From assembly GCF_017591425.1 (NCBI RefSeq), contig NW_024466599.1, positions 72,086,501 through 72,150,500 on the forward strand: DNA of 64,000 nt, written 5' to 3'. The DNA is from Ochotona curzoniae (taxonomy: Eukaryota; Chordata; Mammalia; Lagomorpha; Ochotonidae). Shown here in pieces: positions 32,729 through 42,518 of the stretch. Each line of letters starts with the position of its first letter. Within the stretch, counting starts at the first letter, position 1. The notes beneath the pieces were generated by a model, which was not told the DNA's origin, did no database searches, and saw nothing but the letters and a program-made list of their open reading frames with translations. The position numbers and the translations under genes were made by a program.

Positions 32729-33656
32729 GTAATGGTTTCCTTATGGCTTGTTTTTTAATTGCCACTATCTTTTTAGCAGTGGTTTATTTTTCCTGTGATA
32801 AATTGCCTTGGCGTTGGGAAAGACCATTAATATTAGGTGGGTTTTCCTAAGCCCCACCTTCTTCTATCCAATGGGCTTAGGGCACTTCTAAAGCAATGCA
32901 TCGCGGCTTGAAAACATGTCTCTTAAACCCATTCCTTGCCCTGTTTTGAATTATAGTAAACCCTCCCAGCTGACTCTAATTTGAACTTTTCATTTGAAAT
33001 GAGAAAGAAGCATACTATACATGTGCCTTTGAAGTTAGTCCTCCTACTTGTAGTGGGCACATTCTTAACACAAAAGCTCCGTGGTCCTCTGCCGTCATGC
33101 TCCTGAAACTTGTTTGTGAACAATGTCTCCCACACTTGTCACCATGAAACTCTCAACTCGGACCTTTGCTAGGGCTTTGCCAGCTTTCCGGTGTATGCCT
33201 GCCTTGGTGTGTTTACTGTGGTCATCACTAAAGCATTCTTTAAATTGCAGGCCATTGCTTATTTTTTACATGTGTATTACTACTTTCCCTAGCAAGTCCT
33301 ATGAACTGGTAGACTGTAACTTAATCGTTAGAAAGAAAAAGAAATAGTTACTGAGGCATCTTTACTGTATCACTGTTTATTCCTGTCTAGATAGTGGTAA
33401 CAATGAGAAAAGAAGAAATAACTCACTTTCAGCAATATCCAGTGTTTGCTTTTGAGCTTGCACCATATGTCAAGGAGCTAATCCAGATAACAAGCCTGTG
33501 TTGTAGTGAGAACTGGCTGCAGAGCACTACTCCTTGTATAAAGGCCCTTGGGGATGTCAGCTTCCTGCGCACGGCAGTGTTAGTGGAGCTGATGGCCCCC
33601 GTTGGCAGAGTGCTCTGTGGCTGTGCTCACCACACCCTCTCCTCTTGATTTTGCAG
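32729..33656 (+). other. MAP4K4: MAP4K4 last intron
   Basis: No repeat or extra exon was recognised. It ends 'ctcctcttgattttgcag'. Confidence 0.7.
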
Positions 33657-33740
33657 GTGTTTTTTGCGTCTGTGCGCTCCGGTGGCAGCAGTCAGGTCTA
33701 TTTCATGACCCTGGGCAGGACTTCCCTTCTGAGCTGGTAG
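33657..33740 (+). CDS. MAP4K4: MAP4K4 terminal coding exon and stop
   Basis: The last 84 coding nt encode [20 protein letters not shown] then RTSLLSW and TAG at 33,738-33,740. The LGRTSLLSW terminus is diagnostic for MAP4K4 against its paralogues. The exon continues as the 3' UTR without a further splice site that I can support. Confidence 0.97.
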   Translation: MFFASVRSGGSSQVYFMTLGRTSLLSW

Positions 33741-35270
33741 AAGCAATGTGACCCAGGGATTGTCAGTCTCCAGAGTCTTCAAGGTCCTGAGAACTTGGAA
33801 TTCCTTGCAACTGGAGCTCAGAGCTGCACCAGTACAGCCGACAGCTGTGTGTGCAGGCCTCACGTGTTGGGTCCACCCTGTCCTTTCCTTCCTGCTCTTT
33901 GACCAGTTTATCCCTGTTCTTGTCCTTACTCAAAAATAAATCAAGGCTGCAATGCAGCCGGTGCTGTTGAGATCCTACCATCAGGTGCTATACGTGTCTG
34001 GGATTGAGACCCGAAAGCAAACACCTTTCCTGCAGCTCCAGAATTCCTGGTCTCTGAATGACTCTTGTCTTAGGCGTGTCTGCAGGTGGCCACGATGAAC
34101 ATGCCATTGTTATTGGCCATGGGCACAAGGAGGTGAAGAGTGGTGGTGTGAGGAGCAATTGGCTAAAGCGGAGAGCAGATTTAATATAGTAACATTAACA
34201 ATGTATTTAATTGACATTTTCTTTTTTGTAATGTGACGATATGTGGACAAAGAAGAAGGTGCAGGTTTAAGAAGTTAATATTTATAAAATGTGAAAGACA
34301 CAGTTACTAGGATACCTTTTTTGTGGGTGGGGCTTGGGGGGTAGGGCGGGGTGGGCTAACGGGTCCTGTTTTGTTTCTTCAGATTGGGGGAGGGAGGGGT
34401 CCTGGCCAACACTCAGTCATTTTTCTGTGTACCAAGTTTTGCCTAAATCATGTGCAGATGGATCTTTAAAACAAAACAAAAAAAAACAAAACAAAAAAAA
34501 AAAGAAATAATGTGTGCATTTTGTATAATGGCCAGAACTTTGTTGTGTGACAGTATTAGCACTGCCTCAGTTAAAGGTTTAATTTTTGTTTAAACCTAGA
34601 AGTGCAGCAGCAGTTTTACCACAGTCTGCACTTGCAGAAGAAAAAATTCAAACCACATGTTGATTTTTTTTGCCTACCTCATTGTTTTTAATGCATTGAG
34701 AGGTGATTTAGTTTATATGTTTTTGGAAGAGACCATTAACGTTTAATTTAATCTTAATACCAAAACTATCTGATTGAAGTTTGACTGTTACTTTGTTACA
34801 AATCTCAGCAGCACAAGAAGCCCTTTCCATGAAGATAAGCTGCCTTAGGCTGCCGCAGTTTGCTTTCTGGGTTTGGAAAGCAGAGTGCTTCGTCTTCCCC
34901 AGATTGAGCATGAGTGGTCGGTGGGGCCTCTGGAGCCGGCAACGCAAGAGAGCTCGTTTCTTAATTGGGGCTTTGGGAGCAGACAGGTGGTCACATTCGA
35001 ATAGTCACACAAACTGTTCAGTGTTGCAGAAACCCTTCTTGAGGGTAGAGATTTCCCTTTTTCTAAAAATGCAATGCACTAAAACCATTTTAAGAATGTA
35101 GTTAATTCTAATTATTCATAAAGACAGCATCTTCCTGTGTTTTAGGCGTAATATCAAAACCCTGGCTTTCTCATTTTCTCACTTGCTCTATTCTCTGTTT
35201 TTTTAAACCAGTTTTACTTCGTGAATATGTTCATGACATTTGTAATAAATGTCTTGAATAATCATCTTCG
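33741..35270 (+). other. MAP4K4: MAP4K4 3' untranslated region (proximal form)
   Basis: This is AT-rich, repeat-poor sequence from the stop codon to a predicted cleavage site about 15-25 nt after AATAAA at 35,244. It contains an A-rich run with interspersed C at 34,469-34,504 and T-rich elements. An earlier AATAAA at 33,935 could give a very short UTR but has no obvious GT-rich downstream element. Confidence 0.85.
35244..35249 (+). terminator. MAP4K4: Main poly(A) signal of MAP4K4
   Basis: AATAAA lies within 'catttgtaataaatgtcttg'. It is followed about 50-70 nt later by a G/T-rich element ('gtcggggtgtcggttgtggc', 35,300-35,319), a good downstream element. Cleavage is expected near 35,260-35,275. 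Confidence 0.8.
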
Positions 35271-37936
35271 TGGCTTCCTGGTCTTCACTCGGCAAGGCTG
35301 TCGGGGTGTCGGTTGTGGCTCTGCCAGCTCCCTTTCCTCCCGTTAGTGCTGAGTGCTAACAGTGGGGACGGCTACCGTGAGCTGCGTCTGCCAAACAGAA
35401 GCTGGGTGTCCCGCAGGGTTACTCGTACTCCTTCATGGCCAGTTTTCTCTTCGAGCATAAAGATGGAGGACTTCTCCATTCTCCACTCCTCCCCCCAAAT
35501 TAACAGTCACCTGGTCACGTTTGCCAGGGATTTGCCCACCCTTCCACCATGTTCCGACCACTAATGTTCTCTTCCTCCTGGTTCAGCATTTTTGCAATGG
35601 CTGTCCTTTTAACTACAAAAATTTAGTTTAAAAAAAATACGCTCACAAATGCAGGGGGTTGGGGGGAAACGGCTTAAACAGCTGATTGTAGCCACAAGGC
35701 AACATAAACAGAGAAATCTTTTTTCTTCTGGAAGCAAAAGGAAATGGAAATAATTTGCTCATTTGTGTAACTTGGAATTGTGTTGATAGCCAAAGCAGAA
35801 AAAATTCTTTCGTGATGATCTGTAGTTAACCTGAAAAAGGGTAAAGGGTTCAGTTCCACCTTTGGAAAGGACGTAAGGTAGGCCAAATTGCACCACTAGA
35901 GGAGTTTAGTCAGGGGCTAGTTCCTGCTGGCAGTTACCAGGCCATGAGGTGGACTATGCCATAGAAAACACCACTTGTATGTAGAAAGAGGAGAAAGTAC
36001 AGTTGGCTGTGGCCCGTTTCCCTGCCTCGGAGTGGAGAGAGGTGGGCCGATGTCTGAAGAATAACAAAGAAGTGATGTCGTCTGTGAAGAAGAAACCACA
36101 AAGGATGGATATGGCATCGTGGTCTTCAGTGTCTGTACGTCAGGCGATAGTGCTTCATTATTGTTAGAGTTCAGCGTGTTCCCTTACAAGAGTGCTGGCG
36201 AGGGTGGGAGCTCAAGTCCAAATGCACCTGTGTGCACAGCGCAGGCACCCAATGGGCACTACTGCGGAGCTCGGTTGGACCCGGGACTGAGTGACAGCAT
36301 TGATGCCAGGTGTATTGACTTGACCCTCCAGTCCTCTTCCTCGTCCTCTTGGTCACAGTACCTTGCAAACCACCTTGAATTGTAGCTTCATGTGGGTGTC
36401 CAGGAAAATTTCATCATAAAAGATGGCGAGATGTTGAGATTTCATAGTCTCTTAGGGAAGGAGTAATTCCATGTGGGGACCCTCACCCTATCCCACAAAA
36501 GTGCCAACATGGCAGAAATGTAAGAGAAAGCAGTATTATGCTGGCACCATGGTGTATGAACCATTGAACTGTTGTAGGATTGCTCTTCAAAATAAAAACA
36601 CAAATTTGTCTTAGGTTTAGTCAGAGTTTTAACCAATTACTACCTTTCTGCATTTCAGTCCAAATAACCCTCTTTTGAGTGCAGTGTTTTTACTTTTGGC
36701 TCATGCACATGTTATGTTGGAGAAACTGTTTACAAAAGTGACTTTGTTTCACTAATGTGCATCACGTATTTATGGTTTTCTTTTATAAATGACAGGCGTC
36801 ATTTAGGTTTTCATCTTAGTGGTAGCATACTTTTGGTGATTCGTAATCCCTAATTTTGCTAAAACAGTTGACTAAATGCATTAAATTTACTAATAAAACT
36901 GCAGGGCAGACTGATGGCAGGTACACGGCCCTCCCCTCTTTTCAGTGCTAACTTGTCTGCTGTGTATCTTGAACATGACTGTTGTGCCCTGCCCCCTCTT
37001 TTTCCTTAAATAAAATGAAAATGGCGCTTTACTGTATGTGGCACGCGTTTCAAATATGTTCAAACCCTTCAGGGTTTTCTTCTGATGAGGCTTCATATTT
37101 TATGCATGTCCCTTTCTTATGTCTTTTCCCCTGCTCCCACCTTCCCCCTGCACCACCAACCCCCCCAGCAATAATGGCAGAGCAACAGATCTTCCATGTG
37201 CTCATTTGCTCCACAAACATCGCAACCACAAGTGCTGGGCCAAGCTGAAGGCAGGCAGCAGCCAAGAACTCCACATGAGTCTTGGGTGGCAGAGGACCAT
37301 TGTCTGCCATCTCCCAGGAGACTGGATGGGGAGTGCAGTTGGGGGCTGCACCTGCTGTACCTGCTGTGGTGAATACTGAGTACTTCCCCAAGGACTTAAA
37401 ATAGGCTATTGATATATTAACATGCGTTTGTGTAAAGATTGGGGCAGGTACTAAGCTCTCCTTTGCCAAGTTCCTGGAGCCAAAATGGCAATAAGCTCAT
37501 TGGGAAGGAAGAGAGAAGGTGTGTCTTGCATGCCTGAATCGGATCAGAGAGTAACTGATGACAGCAGCAGCATGATGACTGTCCTGGACGAGATGAATGG
37601 CGCCCTAACATTAGCAGGGCTGGTGCCTGGAGCTCCCTGTGAAGCCACGCCATTGGGATCAGCAGGCCGCACCGGCAGCATGTCGCCTAAACCAGCTCCA
37701 GTTCTGCAAACCCGTAGGGTCAGGTTTTGCCTGTTCCTACTTGATGTTTTTTGTAGCCAAAGGATGACAAGGAAGACAGATCTGCTGGGATCTTCAGTGG
37801 CCTGTCCTGCATCCGTCCTGGTTTTCCCTCCTAGGACTGCTGCTTTAGCAAGGTGCTAGAATCAGAACCCAGAGCTGACTGTTGGTCTAGGCACATTACG
37901 GGATGGAGAAAGTCTGCCATCCCTAGTCCCTCTGGC
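35270..37936. other. Downstream flank, no gene recognised
   Basis: No SINE or coding exon was recognised. It may be partly an extended MAP4K4 3' UTR (to about 37,030). Open frames at 37,050-37,859 lie on both strands, lack splice or family support and are treated as chance. Confidence 0.6.
37009..37014 (+). terminator. Candidate distal poly(A) signal
   Basis: AATAAA occurs in 'ttccttaaataaaatgaaaa'. The stretch 35,270-37,050 is free of recognisable SINEs, in contrast to the sequence beyond, which would suit an extended UTR of about 3.3 kb. This is inference only; further AATAAA copies stand near 36,589 and 36,891. Confidence 0.4.
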
Positions 37937-38045
37937 GTTTTAAAAATAGCTTTATTTTGATGTTCACATACAATTCACCTGAAGTTCAGTGGACTATATG
38001 AAGCTGTGTACGCATCATGGGCACAATCTTTGACAATTAAGAGCA
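37937..38045 (+). mobile_element. Old L1 3' UTR fragment
   Basis: 'tagctttattttgatgttca', 'catacaattcacctgaagtt' and 'cagtggactatatgaagctg' follow the order of the mammalian-wide L1M 3' UTR. It is short and decayed. Confidence 0.5.
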
Positions 38046-38097
38046 GATAGATCAAACTATCCACTGTTTGACTCCCCCAAATTCCTGGGGTAGGACT

Positions 38098-38272
38098 AAG
38101 CTGAAATAAGGAGCCAGGAGCTTCGTCCAGTTCTCGCCTAAGGCTGCAGGGTCTTAGGCTGTCTTCCATTGGGGAGCTGAATAGGAAATGAAGCAGCTGG
38201 GACTGAACCAGCGCCCATTTTGGGATGCTGTCATTGCAGACTACAGCTTAAGATGCTAAGCACAACACCCGT
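38098..38272 (-). mobile_element. C-type SINE, antisense, partial
   Basis: 'aaggagccaggagcttcgtc', 'gaaatgaagcagctgggact', 'gaaccagcgcccattttggg' and 'cagcttaagatgctaagcac' follow the antisense body and head. The tail-side third is missing. Confidence 0.8.
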
Positions 38273-39600
38273 CCTGAACAAGCATGCGTTTTTATTACCA
38301 CAGGAAGATGCCTCACACTGCTTCATGCTTCAAGCAGCCACTCGTCGTCTGCACACCCCACGGAAATGCTCCCTAGTAAATCCTTCGTGTCTGGCATCTG
38401 ATAACGCAGCATTCTTGGGTTCTTCCTTGTGTTTACTTCATATCTGTCTGATGGTACTGTTGATTCTTAGTTTCTCACTGGTGCGTTCTTCCAGGTTTAG
38501 GACCCATTACATCACCGCCCAGTGAAGTCCCTGGTCTCAAGCAAAAGCCGTGGAATTAACTTTTCCAAGCTTTAGGGGAGATAGCCAGAAAAGCAGCTCC
38601 AGACATGGATTCCTCACAAGCCCCATGTTCTGGTTGGGTTCTTAGAAACGTAGTGATCCCCATGGCTCAATCTTGTTCAATACCATGCTCATCCTAAGCA
38701 CAGGGGACCAGCTGCGGATGAGAGGTGTTTTGTGATCCCAGCTGCCCTGTCTGCAGACGCAGACCCCAACTCTGTGGAGACAGCCTGCAGTCATTCCCTC
38801 TGCTGGACATGTGCACTCCCCGTAGGAGAGATGTACAAGCTGGCCTTGCTGAGCGAGGGGCCTTTTCTCAACCTGGGCAGGTAATGTGCAACTGTCAGTG
38901 TTCCGAAGGGCCTCATCTGGTGCGTGTTTCTAGTTTCAAGGACATTTTCTCAGCTTTGCCTCCTGGAGTTTGAGTAAGCCTTGACTCCAGTGAACCCCTG
39001 CGAAGTTGAGAGCTAACTCAGCAACACAATGGCGAGGTGCAGTGGTCCTGCAGGGAAGTGTGAGAGTGACAAGGGGGTCACGTGGAATGACACTTAGTGG
39101 ACACTGGAAGGTGAGGCAAAGCCCGGAGTGACAGTGCGTATGTGGAAGATGCCTGTGTTTCTACTACAGCAGCACACAGCCAGAAAAGCTGTGTGTGTCC
39201 CACATGAGTGAAATTGTGATGGCAAGATGACAGACACCTTATTGTGATCAGGTCAGACTTCCATGCCATTGCAGTAGGATCTAGCCTGATGGCATTTTCA
39301 TCCCAGGAGGGAGACCCAGCCAGAAAAAGCTCCAGAGATTGGTTCACAAGCGATGGTAGCAGATATAATTCCATGATGATCAGTGGATCAGTCCTTCCTG
39401 CTTTGGCGTTAGGCACAGCCTCCTCCTGGCTTGTGGCAGCGGAGATGCCAGGCACCCACTTGTTAACAAACATCATGGACATAACCAAATGCAGGCTCCA
39501 AGTGGAGCAACTGAGAAATGTAGCTTGAATTCTCCAGGAACAGACTTGGCCTCCAGAATGTAGAGGATCACTAGACTTGTCCAAGGACACGAAACAAGCA
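38273..39600. other. Intergenic, no gene recognised
   Basis: I see no SINE, LTR or exon signature. A 170-residue antisense open frame at 39,078-39,590 has no recognisable protein features. Confidence 0.6.
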
Positions 39601-40620
39601 ACTGCGGTGACTTAACTGGGCCAGTGGTCCATGAGGCCAGCCTGCCTGTGAGGCTGAGGACCTGAGTTCTGGGCAGCAAGCTCCAGCATTTGCCAGCCTT
39701 GATGCAGATTGTGATTGGGTGTGCACAAGGGTGATGAGCAGTTCCTGGGCCCTTGGAGTGCTTGAAGCAAAAGCAGTGCACAACCCACCAGCATGAGCTG
39801 GAACTGGGGGCAAACCACTAACAGCACCCACTGGCAAATGCCGAAGTGAAACGGGACATGCCAGACTGGGCCGCAGCACCCTGCAGAATACATGAGACTC
39901 GGGGGGCAGATCAGGCCAGGCAGCACTACAACACCTGTTGGCCTGCATGTGAACTGCGTTAGGGGGAGAGCCAGGCTGGGCTGACTGATGTGCCCACTGG
40001 TGTATGCATATGCTAGAGTAAGGGCAGACTGGTTGGACTTTGCCACAGCATCAGCTGGCAAGTGCTGGAACTGGAAGCAAATCCTATCAAGCTAGAATGC
40101 AGAACCACTTGGATAATGTAAAGTATGGGACTGGGAGTGGGCCCAGTAGGAAAACTGTGGGGACCTCTCTGATGTGTTACAACTCCCATGGTGAGCATGA
40201 AAACCAGGGCTGGGGGCGGGCCTGGCTAGAGTATGGGCTGAAGAGTGGGGTTGGTTGGACTAGGTTTCAATACCCATCGATGTGTACCAGAGCTGAATGA
40301 GATGTGGGACATATTGAACCAGTCTATTATACATACTGGCAAGCACAGGGACCAGGGCTGTGGGGCAGGAGGGCCTAGTGGGGGTTATTGGGTATTGCTC
40401 TAACTAGTCTGCAGCTTCCACTGGTGTACCTGAGAGCCGAGTGTGTGGTGGTCAGAACTGGGCTGGGCCACAGCATCCGTTAGTTTACATAAGACATGGG
40501 GCCGGAGACAGAACTGACTCAGCCATTGCGACTACTAGTGAGTGCATAGGCTGATGTGGGGACAGTCCAAATAAGATTCCATACTGGCAAGCACGTACAA
40601 GTCAGGTCTGAGACCATAAT
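39600..40620 (-). repeat. Degenerate tandem-unit array, about 1 kb
   Basis: Related words recur at irregular 50-100 bp steps: 'cccactggcaaatgccg' (39,826), 'ctgttggcctgcatg' (39,933), 'cccactggtgtatgcat' (39,993), 'tcagctggcaagtgctgg' (40,048), 'atactggcaagcacaggg' (40,336), 'tccactggtgtacctgag' (40,416) and 'atactggcaagcacgtac' (40,583). Between them are 'gggctgggccacagca'-type segments. The array reads antisense to the 14.2-kb block. It could be a decayed L1 5' UTR monomer array or an LTR internal repeat; I cannot decide. Confidence 0.65.
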
Positions 40621-41199
40621 TTTGTTTCAGTTTTTTTTTCCACCAAATAATTTCAGATTCATAAGCAGCACAGGCCCAGGAAGCTAAGGAGTTGTGAAAT
40701 GGAGCAGAAGTTGTGGTAGTCTTGTGTGTCTGAGGCTGGGGCGAAACTCTCAGTGGGCAGCCCGATCTGTAAGAGAGGCTCTGGTTAACACTCCAGGATT
40801 TCCATTACATCACTGGGAGGGTACACCCTAAGGTTAAGGGATAACCAGAAAAAGCAAAACGCAAGCTAACTTTGAAGTCACTCAGTCCCAGTCTGGACAG
40901 AGTAATCTGCTCTTACCCTGCCTGCCAGCAAATAAGACAGATTCTCTGTCGAGGAAGATAATTTTACTAACTCCACTTTTGCCTGCAATTTTTCGTTCAC
41001 AATATCTAAACATGCAATGAAAAGCTATCAGGCATTTCAAGGAATGGTAATAAATAAATAATTAAATAAATAAACCAATAAAAATACCCCGGAAAGAAAT
41101 CTTCTAGTGATGTATACATCAAAGTTACATTAGGTTGTTTTATTACCATTTTCAAAGAAATAGATGCAGGAACCTAAATCAATAAGATAGGATCAAAAG

Positions 41200-41427
41200 G
41201 AAAAAGGATAGGAGAAATTGTTTTTGAAAATTCCATGGATATGAAAACCTCCTGAAGGGTAAAAAAAATATTTATCAATAACGTATCTGATAAATGGTTA
41301 ACATCCATAACATGTAAAGAACTCTTACAGTGCAGAAGTAACAACCAAATTTAAAAATTGTCAAAGGATTCTAACATGTTTTCCTTCAAAGAAAATGTAC
41401 AAATGATTAATATATCTTGTCAATAGG
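41200..41427 (+). mobile_element. L1 ORF2 3' fragment, part 1 (old)
   Basis: 'atctgataaatggttaacat', 'ccataacatgtaaagaactc' and 'aatgtacaaatgattaata' correspond to the well-known L1 ORF2 3' region. No intact frame remains. The upstream boundary is uncertain. Confidence 0.6.
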
Positions 41428-41632
41428 ATGCTGCAATATCTGCCATCGTCCACACCTACAGTGTCAGGACACACTTAAATATCAGAATGATGCCCTTATG
41501 ACTACATATGAAGGACTATATTATTCTAATAATGAGGAAATGAGTGAGGGAAGGGAATCTGGGGAGGGGGTAAGGGAAATCCCAACCTATGGAATGGAAT
41601 TGTATCATAAAATAAAAATAAAATAAAATGCC
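41428..41632 (+). mobile_element. Lagomorph-type L1 3' end, 5' truncated
   Basis: The segment from 'ggatgctgcaatatctgcca' through 'gaatctggggagggggtaag' to 'aaaataaaaataaaataaaa' interrupts the older L1 between its 'tgtacaaatg' and 'gccatgagatatcatttcac' parts. It ends in an A-rich tail, as expected for an L1 3' UTR insertion. Confidence 0.6.
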
Positions 41633-42073
41633 ATGAGATATCATTTCACATTTATTGGGATGGCTGTTATAAACAAAGACAAAAAGTAACACGTTTTGGC
41701 AAAGACACGGAGCCATTGGACCCTCGTGCATGGTTGGTGGCAATGTGAAATAGTTCAGCCACTGCAGAAAATCAAACACATGATTACCTTATGACAAAGC
41801 AATTCCCCTCATGGATATATACCCCAAACAACGACACCCTAATGGATTTCAAGAAGATATAGAAGAAAGCCTTGTCCAGCTGTGTGCAGCATTATTCTCA
41901 GTAGCGAAATGCAGAAGCAACCCAAGCCCAATGACAGATGATGATTGAAACAAAATATGGTGTATCCACATAACGGAGTATGAGTCAGTCTCACAGGAAA
42001 TTCAGACGTATGTTACAATATGGATGAAAGCGGACAATAAACGAAGTGAAATAAAGCAGTCAGAGCTACTACG
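41633..42073 (+). mobile_element. L1 ORF2 3' fragment, part 2 (old)
   Basis: 'catgagatatcatttcacat', 'tggatatataccccaaacaa', 'cagcattattctcagtagcg', 'gcaacccaagcccaatgaca' and 'gtgaaataaagcagtcagag' are the canonical order of the end of L1 ORF2. The frame is broken throughout. Confidence 0.85.
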
Positions 42074-42518
42074 TGAGGCTGCTTTCTGCAGTCCTAGAGG
42101 ATGCCAGGGTGAGGTGACAGAGGCCCCAGGGGCAGACCACTGGAAAAAGGAGATGACCAGGAGTCAGCCAATCAATCCGTTTATTGATTCTGATAGTGAA
42201 GTTTATATGCAGGGTGATAAACAGGAAGTCTAGAGCAGTGCTAACAGTAACCTGGTTTTCCCCTTACTCCCATAGCCACCCATCAACTTAAAGATCAGTT
42301 TTAGATAGAGTCTTTCCTGAAGAGGGCAACCTGTTAGCCTGACCTGACCGCAGGGGTCCCTCATTGGTTCCCTCATGTCCCCACCGCAAGGTGGGGGTCT
42401 TTCAAGCAGAGGAGAACAGATGTGTACTTCTGACCTGTCAGCCATCGGGTCAAGGCGGGGTCTGCCCCTGTGGTTCTCCCTGTTGCGCCCTTAGGGCCTC
42501 CACTGACCACTACCCACA
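42074..42518 (-). mobile_element. Solo LTR of an endogenous retrovirus, antisense
   Basis: In minus orientation the element starts TGTGGGTAGTGG and ends GCAGCCTCA, so it has TG...CA termini over 445 bp. It contains a TATA-like 'gcatataaac' and an AATAAA (plus-strand TTTATT at 42,180-42,185) shortly downstream. No internal retroviral genes flank it. It sits within the old L1, which seems to resume after it ('cagattttaagaagcagaaa'). No clean target duplication was found. Confidence 0.7.

Larger units (their letters stand above)
1..35270 (+). other. MAP4K4: MAP4K4 gene, 3' half (partial; 5' end outside window)
   Basis: MAP4K4 (HGK) is a serine/threonine kinase of the Ste20/germinal-centre group, known to act upstream of JNK signalling, in Hippo-pathway control of LATS and in cytoskeletal and adhesion turnover. 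The kinase domain is not here. The window begins in an intron and contains exons for the coiled coil, the disordered linker and the whole CNH domain. Identity rests on close agreement with the recalled human protein, especially the C-terminus ending in [20 protein letters not shown]. The paralogues MINK1 and TNIK end differently (recalled as NRNCIMNW and NRNSMMNW). Every exon is bounded by AG and GT and the reading frame carries through all junctions without a stop. No frameshift or premature stop was seen, so this is an active gene and not a retrocopy. Confidence 0.96.

Noticed and set aside
37050..37469. 139-residue antisense open frame
   Set aside because: Overlaps sense open frames in the same GC-rich patch and has no protein-like features.
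39078..39590. 170-residue antisense open frame
   Set aside because: No recognisable domain, no splice sites and composition typical of chance. The adjacent sequence is intergenic or repeat-derived.
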